64,000 nt of DNA. Origin: Trochalopteron elliotii (taxonomy: Eukaryota; Chordata; Aves; Passeriformes; Leiothrichidae). Shown piece by piece: positions 1 to 18,300 of this stretch; the stretch's first letter is position 1; each line of letters opens with the position of its first letter. Position numbers and translations under genes: made by a program. The stretch covers positions 826,466 through 890,465 of the forward strand of contig JANPWX010000544.1 in the NCBI GenBank assembly GCA_024734555.1, in the 5' to 3' direction. The notes below the pieces were generated by a model. It was given only the letters and a program-made list of their open reading frames with translations, was not told the DNA's origin and searched no databases.

Positions 1-1133
1 GCTGGGCGGGATGAGGGTAGGGCCGGCCAGGGCCCGGCGGGGTGGCCTGGCCTCAGCCCGGGTCCCCGCCCTGAGGGGAGCCCGCAGGGAGGGAAGGTCC
101 TTGTTTCCAGGTTCTTCCGTTCTTGTTAGGAGCACTGTACGAGTGTTGTCTTCCTAGTGCGCGGGGTTTGCGGGAGGGAGGATGGCTGGTCTTTGGTTGT
201 AGTCACTAAGGTGCAGCTCCCTTCCACACACTTGACCTGCAGGGGTTGGAAAAATCCTTCTATATTAATATATATGTAGATATATATGCATATATGTAAG
301 TATATACCTTATATATAGTGTAAACTTGTGTCAGTTGTAAGTCAGAGAAGAATAATTCATTATTATTATTATTGTCATGGCGAGATTCTTGGGGCTTCCC
401 TGTGAAGGGTCAGGAGTTGGACTTTGATGCTCCTACTGGCTCCCTTCCAATTCAGGATATATTATGATGATTTCCTCTAACATATTTATCTGAAGAAGGG
501 TGTTAATAAGTAGACAAATGCTTTATAATAAATGTAACATTTGAGTTTGTCAAACTAATGCCTCTTCTTACAATGTTATAGAATTGATTGTCTCCTTTTT
601 AAGAAATATTTTAGTGTTGAGCACTCCTGAGTTTCTCAGATATATTCTGAATTATGCTTCTTTTTTGCCAGCAGTGCTGAAAATGAAATGTTGAGGTTGG
701 TTCCATCTCCGGTGTTGATTCCACTGCCACAATTTTTGAAAGCTGAAACAGTTTGGTGCTTAGTATAGAATAAAGGCTGTGGAGGGGATGTGGAGGTGGT
801 TGGTACGGCTGAAAGAAATCCTGCAGCTGCTGTGAGGAAGGACTGGTGAGCTGAGGGTCTTCACCAGCCTGGTCATGCTGAATGCTTAAAGCTGTGTGTG
901 TTTCTCAGTGGTTGAAGTTAATGAATTATGTTAACATGACTGTCAAAAGCTTTTGTGTGAATGCCTTGCAGAGTCTTACTGAAGTATCACATCACCTGGG
1001 TGGCGTTATGAAAAGCAGTGCAGAGATTTGTTGCATCAAATCTAAAAACTTCCAAGACTGTACTGTGAGACTGGGGGAAAAAAAAAAAAAAAAAAAGAAA
1101 ACCCCAACAACGTTGCTGTGTCTTGTTTTTCAG
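1..1133 (+). other. MAGT1 intron 1 (3' part), with CpG-rich start
   Basis: Bases 1-110 are GC- and CpG-rich, as at the edge of a promoter island, but I could not find the MAGT1 signal-peptide exon in them. AT-rich simple sequence lies at 258-320 and an (ATT)n run near 358-374. A poly-A run at about 1078-1096 precedes the exon 2 acceptor. Confidence 0.6.
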
Positions 1134-8258
<7,125 letters not shown>

Positions 8259-9710
8259 AGAATTCCAGGTAACATCAGGAAGGTGGTGCCTCTGAACTTG
8301 GATGTGGTGGAATGAGGAGCTCAACGTGTGTGGTTTGTGCTACCTCTGCTTACACTGAGACAGTTAAACACTGAACCAAAGACAATGTAGTGCCTTAAAG
8401 ACAGCAAGCAATTTGCTCTGAAGGACACAGAGTGTTAAGATGCAATCTCTCTTTCCTAAGCTTTACATCTTCTTAAGCAACTCTCCTGCTAGCAAAATTC
8501 AGAATGTAATGCTTAAAACTGCATTTCCATGGACTAACTAGAAACGGTACTTCCTATTCACCTGGATAATCTGTTTACCATGTTCCTTTTCCCCTTGAAT
8601 TATCACCTCATTTCTTGTTTGTGCATAGCAGCTGACAGCAGCTTCTCTGTCTTGCCTTTTCATGGTTGAGGAGACAGCTCCATGTACCTGGAAATCTTTT
8701 CCTTCAGCCTGTGTGCAACCCTTGGAGCATGCTTCAGGTTCCAGTGTGGAATGTGCCTACCCTAGAGCTGGGTCTCATTTTTGAGAAGAGTTCTTAACTG
8801 CTGTATGATGCAAGAGGTTGTTTCACAGATGAAGGGGGAGCTTTCAACACGTAGAATGGAGTTATTAATTAATTAAACCTTTCTTTGCCAAATGCTGAAA
8901 CTGCAATGTTAAAGTTGTAAACTTTGACTCAGAGCTGGAAAAAAAAATTCTTAGACTGTCCAACATTTACACACTCAAAAATATGAACCAAAAGTACAAA
9001 GGTAACTATCTATGTGTTGCATGAATTCAAAGTTGCTAATTGGCTTTCAAGTTACTACCTAGAGCCCTGGCAAACCAACAGATACCAGATTTGTGGTCAC
9101 TATGTAAGTTCTTGCATTCTCCACTTGTTTTCTCCACGTTTTTATCCTTGGGGCAGAGATCCCAAAGAGATAAACGTTGTTACCCCAGGACACATTTGAT
9201 AGCCTTACAATGGAATGCATGTGCTGCTTGCTCTCTCCTTTTGTTCTCTCACCTCACAAAGATACTTTGCCTTAAAAATTCGTGAGGGGAAGACATTGTG
9301 CCTCAGCAAAAACTGTTGTGCAGTTCAGCAGTTGCACTACAGGAAATCTTTGCAGCCTGATCCAGTAACACTTCCTTCCGTGGGCTCTGGTGGCCTTAGA
9401 GGTTTGTAGTCAGACTTTTGTCTCCTGCTTCTGCCTCTCCCCTCTCTCAAAGGGTTACAGAATCTGGATATTTGAAACTGAATCTCTGAAAGGATTGTGT
9501 CACTCCAAGGAGAATGTTATTCTTATGCAGTTTTGCTAAATTAATACACATCTCAAGTGCCTTAACTTCACTAATTTTGTTGTTTGATGTTTCAACTTGT
9601 TGAGATCCATTTTTCTATGCCATATAGAAAGCCTTAGTGGAACAGATAAATTGTGTGCCTGACTGGATTTTGGACAAGTTTCAATAAAACTTTTTAGTCT
9701 AATCCATGCT
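8259..9710 (+). other. MAGT1: MAGT1 3' untranslated region
   Basis: Non-coding stretch from the stop codon to just past the first good AATAAA (9683-9688), which is followed by a GT/T-rich element (CTTGTGTCTTTTG). The 3' end near 9705 is inferred. No repeat or second gene was recognised in it. Confidence 0.65.
9683..9688 (+). terminator. MAGT1 poly(A) signal
   Basis: Canonical AATAAA, with a GT-rich downstream element at about 9708-9722. It is the first well-placed signal after the MAGT1 stop codon. Confidence 0.6.
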
Positions 9711-12700
9711 CTTGTGTCTTTTGAAGTTTGACATAAAACAAGCCAACCTGTTGTCTCCCACTATTGTTTCAACACGTTAATCATAGCCTGTCTGTACAGA
9801 GTAAGTAACCTGAATATGGGTGAGTAGACTGGATGAGCAGCCTGTATGTGTTTGTGTGGGGAATCACAGCCCAGAATGTCAGCACCAGAGATCTGCTCAT
9901 GCAGCCAACTGGTAGCATAAAGATTACATGGCTTTGGCTTGTCTTTGACAGCTGTCTGCAGTGAAAATCTTGGATTCCTGGAGTTCTAGACAGATCAACT
10001 CCCAGGGTTTCTGGGGGTGGAATCTTGTTAGCACTGTACATGTGCCTGGAACAACTCAGCACTGCTGTACTTGTGGCTTGTTTTCCTGCCCACTTGGTAA
10101 AACGCTTCCCATAAACTTTTTCAGTTATAATTTATTCTGTCCTTCTAAAACCATCCAGTTCCATATAGACTGAGTTTAAGCAGTTTCACCTCATGGAGGT
10201 GGATGCTGAAATCATGTTTCCCTTCCACTTGAGGTGGCCACAACTTTGAGGGTTTGGGATTTTGCTCTTTTTTTTTTTTCCATGCTGGGATGAAAATAGT
10301 GCTCCTTTTTCCCCAACAGTTTTTCTGCTCTCTAGGCTGAAACTGAAGTGCAAGAAGGAGGAGCAGGTGTGGTAGTGGAGCAGAAGATGGGAGTGCTTGC
10401 AAGGACCAGTGGCAGGTTTAGAGAGGATGGATTCTGACAAGGTTTGGCTTGTGCAGCAGTTGAGAGGTAATAGCTGGGTCTGATTGGTAGCCAGGGTGAT
10501 TCTTTGGGCCAGGGGCACTGGCAGCTCCCTGACTGGTTAATGTAGCACAGCTGGGCCAGCAGAACAAAGGTGGACAAAGAAAATCATTCCAGACCTGCTG
10601 TGGGGAAACCAGGAATTGCTGAGGACATCTCCTTTAGAAAGTGAATCATTAAATAGCTCAGGAGTGCCCTGAAAGCTCACCTTGAGAGAACTCTTGCCAT
10701 AAAGGGAGAAAACAGTGTATTCTGCAGCTGAAAATGGACTGGGTGGTTTTGTTAATGTGGCTGGCCTCAGTCAATGCTGCTTTTTGCTGCTCTTGAGGAG
10801 GAGCTGTGGTGTATTTAGGAGCTATTTTAGAATAACAGCTAGAAATAATTTAGGGAGCTTTCTGCACTGAGCACAAGGCAAGATAGTAAATTTAAATGGA
10901 TTAATCTGTGTAGTGGTTTGCATTATGTACAATTTACTGGATGTTCCTGCCTTCAAACCATTCTAATGTTCAGCACAGAATGTGATTTTCATGAGGCCCT
11001 GGCACAGGGTGCCCAGAGAAGCTGTGGCTGCCCCTGGATCCCTGGCAGTGCCCCAGGCCAGGTTGGACACTGGGGCTTGGAGCAGCCTGGGACAGTGGAA
11101 GGTGTCCCTGCCCATGGCAGGGGTGAGATTTCATGTCCCTTCCAACACAAACCATTCTGGAATTCTGTGCCAGTGGTGCCTAGTGGTCATTCCTGCAGCC
11201 AAGGCTTTCCAGCTGCCCCACAAGCACCTGCTCTTCAGGGCCAGAACTGCCCAGTCCTCCAGTGAAGTGGAAGATGTGCTCAGCTCTGCATTTGCTCTGT
11301 TCTTGGTGCTCATGCAAATAATTAATTAAACCCCTAGTGGTGATGGCCATGAGGGTAAAATTCAGCCATGAGGGTAAGAACATGTTCAGCTTCTTGGCAG
11401 GCAGGGGGAATATGATGAGATGATGGCTGGTTAGGGACTTCATTAAGAAAATGTGGATGCTTTTATGGTCACAACCACTGGAAGTGTAAGCAAATGTACA
11501 GCAAGTTTTGTTCTGAGCCCTGTTCAAAATGTGTGAAAGCATAGCAGGGATTTTTTGATTCCCAGCAAATTGAAGTTGGAGTTTTAGAAGTACTGAAGAA
11601 AACCAGCTTAACCTTCAAAGCATTTGGAACATCCAAAGAAAATCAGATGTGTGCATGGCTTCTGCTTGTTTGGATATGCTGCCCATGACATCAGATGATG
11701 CCAAATCGTGGCATCTTGTAGCCAAACTTGGTTGGGAGAGAAGAACAGTCTGTAGTGTTCCTCCAGGGGCTGTGGGCTGTGGTTTGTGGTAGTTTGTTTT
11801 AAAAAATACCCACTCTGTAATAAAAAAAATACTTAAACTGAAATCTGATTATTTAAGAAATCAAAATTTCCAGGTGCTTTCATCTGCTGTGAGAAATAAT
11901 TGTCCCAAAGGATTTGAGCAAGTACTGGCACATGGTTTCTGTGTTGAACCTTGGTGTTTCCTATTTTCCCATGCTGAAAAAGTTTAATTCTCAACTACAA
12001 ACCACTGCTCAGGTGACTCCACACCATTCCTTTGGACTTTGCTAAGGGGAATAGAGCAACAGCATCATAAAGAACAAACCCAGGCCTTTGAGTGACCATC
12101 ATCTATTTTCAGTTTTATCATGCTTTTTGTCTGAGGAATAGAGAGTTTCATTGCACATAACCTGTTCCAATTAACAGCTCAGCTCTTGCTCATTCCTACA
12201 AAATTAATTTAAGCATAGGCTTTTGTTGGTCTGGATTAATTGTGCTACTTTTATCACAGATAATAATACAGAAGAGATGTATATGTAGTTTGTATTTCTA
12301 GGTCAGGAGCACATCAAGTTATTAAAATATCCTCTTGTCAATTGATAGCTATACATGTCTTTCAGCCATGTTCCTTAAAAGTAGGGTAATATGTACTTAA
12401 GAAAACTAATTGCTGTCATTATGAAGAGAAACAACGGGTGTGATGAGACTGCAGTGGTTTGTCCTGCAAGCTGAGCACTGAATCCTGACTGTTGGAGGAG
12501 GGGAAAGGGTCCTGTGTGCTGGGAAAACTTAACTGGCTGCAGGTCTGCTGGATGTGAGGTGTCTCTCCCTGCAGATGCACTCAGGATCTGCCTGTACACA
12601 GATTTCAGTGTGCAGAAAGGTTCTGTGCTCCTCTAATCTGTTTTTTGACAACCTCATGATAATGTCAGGTTTTGTCTTCTGGAGTAATTGCTGGGAGAGG

Positions 12701-13985
12701 GAAGGATTTCCAGTTTTACTTTATCTCAACCTTTTCTCACAATAGGTTTCCTTTTTCATGTGTGACTTCAGATAGGAATTATGAACTGGAGGCAATTAAA
12801 TTCAGGTTTTTAAACTGCTTTCAAATACCTTCCCCAAGGAAATAGTGAAAGAATAAAATATTACAGAGCAATAGCAATAAATCTATGTTATTGTAAATCA
12901 CTGGGATATTAGTTGGTAATGCTGACTAAATCCCTTGAGGAGGAAAATGAATGTTTTGTGTTCTTATTTTAATCACACAGTTGGGATCCTAATGCAGAGC
13001 TAAGACTGGGTAATGCTTCCTGTTTCCTTCATCTCACTGGTGGCAGAACACCTAGAATGGCTTTTTGCAATTTTTAATGGAATCTGTCACACTCAGATTT
13101 CTTTTCTCCTAAACTCGAGTGAGAAAGCAGGTGTCTCCAACATGAGACAGAGTTTGTTAAAACTCTAAGAGCTGCTGCTGAATCTGCTCTCTGCTATTAC
13201 TAAATCACTAAATTCAGCAGATACAGGGTGCTGCTCTTGGGTAAAATGTGACATTGTAAAGCAAATTGTGTTTAGATCTGTTTGGAGAATTTTCCTGGGA
13301 GATGTGTAAGTTTGGATGTGCTGAATTGTGAAAGTGCTGTTGATTCTGTTGTCACAGAATGAAATGGGTGTTAGGGGGGATTTCCTTGGGTATTTTCTCA
13401 TGTTTCATATGTTGTTTTATGAAACCAGGTGAGTCGGTACATTTTATTCTTTCTTTAGTTTCTGCAAAAAAAGATGTTAATTTTCAAAACTAGTTTTCTT
13501 TACAGTAAGTGGAAAATACTTGTCATCTGTTTCAGATTTTGTGTGGTACTGGGCTTGGCTTTGGTCTTCTGTTTTGGTTCTGTGTGGTGATGGAAGCTCA
13601 CACACAGCCCCTACTGAGTTCAGTCATCTCACAAAAGCCTGCAACAACTTTCCCTTGAAGAGGGCTGCCTTCCAATCCTCCTCCTTTCACAACATTCTAA
13701 CATCTGACAGGAGTGTAGAAGCTGCTAGTACCAGCAGGGAAAATTGTCTTGGCATCCTTAGGTGTAGCTGCCAATGATGGGTTTGCTGATCTAGAGAACT
13801 GTCTGATTTAAAAAGGACAAGTTGTAGCCAAACTGGGCTGGAGCTGCCCCAGGCAGGGTTACTTGGGGCTGCTCACCTTCAACCTGTGTGTGGTTTATGT
13901 GATCCCTGTCTTGCTGTCTGTGTGCTTGGGAAACTCTGCTCCAAAGCTTGTTTGTGGGCTTGGAGTTCCAGGGCTGCTTCCTGCA
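9711..13985. other. Intergenic region between MAGT1 and ATRX
   Basis: About 4.3 kb without a recognisable gene. The open frames present are short, overlap on both strands, and match nothing I know. The one repeat I can name is the CR1 fragment at 10991-11169. An AT-rich, otherwise featureless stretch runs from 11,800 to 13,500. Confidence 0.7.
10991..11169 (+). mobile_element. CR1 LINE, 3'-end fragment
   Basis: Contains hallmark CR1 3'-end phrases: GGCACAGGGTGCCCAGAGAA, then GGCTTGGAGCAGCCTGGGAC, GTGTCCCTGCCCATGGCAGG, and a CCATTCTGGAATTCTGTG tail close to the CR1 terminal octamer repeat. It is 5'-truncated, as usual for CR1, and in sense orientation. Good similarity to the remembered consensus suggests a moderately young copy. 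Confidence 0.9.
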
Positions 13986-14418
13986 GAGGATCAGGGTCCT
14001 GCTGGTGACCCCATGGAGGAGGAGGGTGAAGATGGTGATCCCTGGAGAGCCTGAGGGTCATTCTGGTGATGCCCACAAAACAGGAGGATCTCTCTGGTGA
14101 TCCTCTTGAGGGAGGAGAGTGGTTCTGGTGATTCTTGCAGAGGATGAGGGTTGTTCCAGGGATCCTCATGGAGTAGGAGAGTTGTTCTGCTGATCCCCAT
14201 GGAGCAGGAGACTCGTTCTGGTGGTCTCTGCAGAGGAAGACAGTTGTTCTGAAGATCCCCGTGGAGAAGGAGAGTTGTTGTGGTGATCCCTGCAGAGGAG
14301 GAGAGTTGTTCCAGGGATCTTCATGGATTAGGAGAGTTGTTGTGGTGATCCCTGCAGAGGAGGACAGTTGTTCTGGGGATCCTCATGGAGCAGGAGGGTC
14401 ATTGTGGTGCTGTTACTA
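13986..14418. repeat. 31-bp tandem minisatellite (about 14 copies)
   Basis: Fourteen consecutive units can be laid out, the first 30 bp and the rest 31 bp. Each starts GAGnAGGAGAGTTGTTCTGG and ends in either CCTGCA or CTCATG. From unit 8 to unit 13 (14202-14387) the two endings alternate strictly, giving a 62-bp higher-order unit. The outer copies are more diverged. The array ends about 200 bp before the ATRX CpG island. Confidence 0.93.
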
Positions 14419-14614
14419 GGAGTTTGGGCACCTGCTCCGTGTTACTCTTCGCAGGGGTGACGTGTCTAAAGGCTGTGATTAACCTCCCGTGGTGGAATGG
14501 AGGTTGTGGAGTCCCCCAAGGCTCTCCTGCAGTGAGGTGGCACATGTCCCCGGTGTGACACCAGCTCCTGTCCCCGCTGTCCATCCCGGGATGTGTCACC
14601 GCTCGGCCCCCGCC

Positions 14615-14947
14615 GCCATGGCCGCAGCCGCGCGCTGGGGCCCCCTGCTGGGCACAGGCGTCAGTGCACTTTGTTACGAAATGATGTCACGGGCCTCGGT
14701 CCATGACGCCAGCGTGACGTCAGCCCCGCCCCAGCCAATCAGCGCGGGGGATGTTGGGATGGTGACGTAAACTGCCCTAGCAACAGTCGGCGCGGCGCCG
14801 CCCAATCAGAAAATAGCTGTGGGCGGCCGCGAGCCAATGGGCGGCGGCGGAGGAGGACGGCGGCAGGAGGCAGGTCCCCTCAGGCTCCCTCCGATAAGAT
14901 GGCGGCGGCGCTGGCGATGGCGGCGGCCGCGGCTTTGTTGTATGAAG
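14615..14947 (+). promoter_or_regulatory. ATRX: ATRX CpG-island promoter and 5' UTR start
   Basis: CpG-dense DNA with a palindromic CRE TGACGTCA (14715-14722) and related sites at 14682-14689 and 14763-14770. There are three CCAAT boxes (14735, 14802, 14834), a GC box (14723-14732), and an RFX-like CCTAGCAAC (about 14776-14784). A YY1 motif AAGATGGCGGC lies at 14896-14906. The last 50 bases resemble, from memory, the GCGG-repeat start of the mammalian ATRX 5' UTR, including GCTTTGTT. The ATG triplets there are therefore probably untranslated or short upstream frames. No TATA box was seen. Confidence 0.75.
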
Positions 14948-15330
14948 NNNNNNNNNNNNNNNNNNNNNNNNNNNNNNNNNNNNNNNNNNNNNNNNNNNNN
15001 NNNNNNNNNNNNNNNNNNNNNNNNNNNNNNNNNNNNNNNNNNNNNNNNNNNNNNNNNNNNNNNNNNNNNNNNNNNNNNNNNNNNNNNNNNNNNNNNNNNN
15101 NNNNNNNNNNNNNNNNNNNNNNNNNNNNNNNNNNNNNNNNNNNNNNNNNNNNNNNNNNNNNNNNNNNNNNNNNNNNNNNNNNNNNNNNNNNNNNNNNNNN
15201 NNNNNNNNNNNNNNNNNNNNNNNNNNNNNNNNNNNNNNNNNNNNNNNNNNNNNNNNNNNNNNNNNNNNNNNNNNNNNNNNNNNNNNNNNNNNNNNNNNNN
15301 NNNNNNNNNNNNNNNNNNNNNNNNNNNNNN
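14948..15330. other. 383-base assembly gap (N), expected to hold ATRX coding exon 1
   Basis: A run of N between two CpG-rich blocks. Exon 2 (25826) begins in phase 2 with a serine completed by T. The known first coding exon (20 nt, MTAEPM plus AG) must lie upstream and was not found in resolved sequence, so it most likely falls in this gap. Confidence 0.8.
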
Positions 15331-18300
15331 CGAGCGCGGCGGGGAAGATCCGCCGAGCCCGCGCCGGGCTGAGGCAGCGGCCACCGCCACCGCCCGGGCC
15401 GCTCCGTCCGGCCGTTTGAGCAGAACGGCGGTAACTGACAAACGCCCGGAAAGTCGGGCTGAGAGAGGGGCGCCATGTTAAACTGTTAATAAATAGTTGT
15501 CTTTGTGTGCTTTCGGTTTTGTGTGAATCCCCGCGGCGCTGACCCCCGCAGTCCGTCACCCGCAGACACCCCCCGTGCCTGAGGCGCCACACGAACCGTC
15601 AGGTGCTGTGGCCTGACCCTCACAAATGCTGCTGCACACATCTTCAGAGCGTGTTAGCGAAGCATCGCTGTGTCTTTAGTACTCATCACTCTGGCTTTAG
15701 TGCTGAGCCTCGGGTAAAGTTTTTTCTGCGGTCATATTTGTGTAATCTTCACCTCCCGCCTTGTTTTGAGTAGTTCATAACTACTGTGTCATTTCAGACA
15801 GAAGTTACAGTGGTTTTTCTCCTCTTTTATGCTGCTTGGTTTTGAAGTCTTAACGTTTCCAGTTAGGAGTCTAGAAGAAAGAGGTTTTTGATGATTATCA
15901 TTATTGTTGATGCTGATCACACGCTGATGTAGGTCATGAGCGTTGCTAATACACATTATTTGGTGCATGACTTCCCAGCAGTGAGCAGTTTCCTCTGCCT
16001 GTATTTTCTTACTTATTCGGTAAGACAGGGATTGTCCGTCTCTCATCCTTTCTCCCTCTCACTCCCACTTTCTCCCCTCTGTGTTGTTGAAGTACTTTGA
16101 CAGTTTAAACAACTTCTTTTGTTGGGGTGATTATTTTGCTGTGTAGACTTAAGTGCTAATTAAAGAGTTTTCTCCTTGTTCTTCTCCAGCCCTTGAAAAT
16201 CAAGTGTAGAATTTGATTTTTGTAGAACAAAAAGATCTGAGTTACTAATATTTATGGTCTGGTTTGATGTTTTCATTAGTATTTTATAGTCTGAAAAATG
16301 CTCTTCCATTTGGACCACTCAGCTTTTTGTTTTATTGTGATTGTCATCTTTTGTTCCCTGTAATCTTGTCTTGTTTTGAATCACTTGTTCCTGGTCAGTA
16401 ATATGCAGGGTTTGTACTTAACCCTTTCCATATTCTTGTGTTGTTATTAGTGCCACAATTAGCATTACTAGCAAGGGGCTGTTTTGGAGGAGGAGGATGC
16501 AGAAGCTCATACATTTTCCATGCAATTCCTAGATTACCTGCAGAGAGGATGGGATTATTTCAGACTGCTTGTGATCTCAAAGATCAAAAAGCCTGGCCAG
16601 AAGAGATCTGAGATTGTGTGCAGTCTTTGGGTGGGATCTGCCCACAGGGGAAGCAACCCTGTCACAAACTGCTTTTAAGTAGACATAACAATTTTATGAT
16701 GCTCCAAACTTTCTTTCTGTTCATGAGCTGAGTTCTCACTCAGTTTAAGTGTTTGTTACAGTTCCCATCCTGTGTAGAGCTCCTCCTGAGCAGATCTGTG
16801 CAGGAGCTGGGCATGGTACTGCAGTGTCACACACGGCCCTGGACACTGCCTGGGCTTGGCCTTAATTCTGTCCTGGCCACTTCTTCTTAACACTGGAGCT
16901 GGGGAGAAGGAAATGAAAGAGAAAAACACACCCTGTCTTCCTCTTGTTTCCACTTCCCACAAGTGCTGTTGGCTGGCAGCTGCCTGAGTTTCTGTCACTT
17001 CATCCTCTGCTCTCTGCAGTTTTCTCCATGTCAGAGGTGTGCAGAAATAAAGAACTGGGGGATTGCTGTTAGAATTCTTAGAAAGATGTGGAAAAAACCT
17101 GAATTTGGATGGAAAATCTATTCCCAGCACTTCTGGAAGATTGACTTGCAGTGTTTCAGAGGAAAATCATCAATCAATACTAGTCTGCTCCTGGAGAAGT
17201 TTTAAACTTCTGTTAAAAGAATAAATAAAAGAATACTTTTATTTAATATTAAGATCCTAGGAGCCTCCCATGTCCCAAATGAGAAATTTAGAATGATAAA
17301 AACTGGAGTAATCTCCCAAGAAACATCTAAAAAATGCTGCCTCTATAAATATTTATAAAAATGCCTCAATAATTTTTGCCCCAAAAACTACTCTTTTTTT
17401 TTTTCCTTGTCCTTTCCTATTTAAGGGAGGAGTCTTTGTCATAGTGACCTAACCTGTTCCTTACCAGTTTATACATTATACAAAATAAGCACAGCAATAG
17501 GAAAAGAAAACAAGTTTTGAATCTTCCTCACTTGAACTATCTGGTATAAATGTAGGTTTTTGGGTTTTTTTTTTTAAGTTGGTGAAACAGGCTTTGTTCT
17601 TGGGATGTTTTTTTTATCCAGACTTTTCACCTCACGTTGTAATATTGGCCATTTGGTTTTAAAGTTTTGATGAAATTGTCTGCCTTTTTGAGTCAGATGA
17701 ATGTCTTTGTGCTGAGTGATATTGCAGGGCTGTTTGAGGTGTGTTACTTGATGCCACAATGATATAATTGGAAGTAAGTCAACACCAATCTTCTGTATTC
17801 CCTAAAGGGACAGTGAAAGTTCTCTGTCTTCCACACTGTTCTGGAATGGGCACAGGCAGATTCTTCAATTCTTCCTGAGGAAGAGCAAAACTGTGTCATC
17901 TTCAGTGCCAGCTGTGGCCCAGAACCAGCATCTGCAGCACTTAAATGAAATTCTCTTTCAGGAACTTGCTGCAGAGACTTTTTTATTTCTGGTTTTGTAC
18001 AATACTTTCTCTTAGGGCTTTGCAAACTTTGTGTCAGGGCCTTTATAGGGCTTAACTGAAGGTACCTTTTCTAGGAAGCAATTTGGTGTGTCAGAGGGGT
18101 GTTTAATACAAATTCTGCAACAGGGTGACCTTAACATTGTGGGGAATTTGAAATTCTCAGTTGTGTTACAGACTAAACTCCTTGTACCCTCTGCTTGAAG
18201 GGTGGAAGAGTGCTTTTTATGTGCCTCTACCTCACCAAAAGAAGATATCCAAATAATGCTAAAATGTGCTGTGTTCAACATAAAAACAAATCTCTGCAGC

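Noticed and set aside
882..1133. Open frame joined in frame to MAGT1 exon 2, giving a longer N-terminus
   Set aside because: It runs through a poly-A tract and across a clear acceptor (TTTTTCAG at 1133). It has no signal peptide and no likeness to MAGT1, so it is intron.
14489..14770. 93-codon frame with an internal MAAAARWGPLL start in a good context
   Set aside because: It lies in promoter DNA over CRE and CCAAT sites, matches no protein I know, and has no splice continuation.
14777..15592. Long open frames on both strands across the N gap
   Set aside because: They are open only because N codons are not stops; GC-rich sequence also lacks stops.
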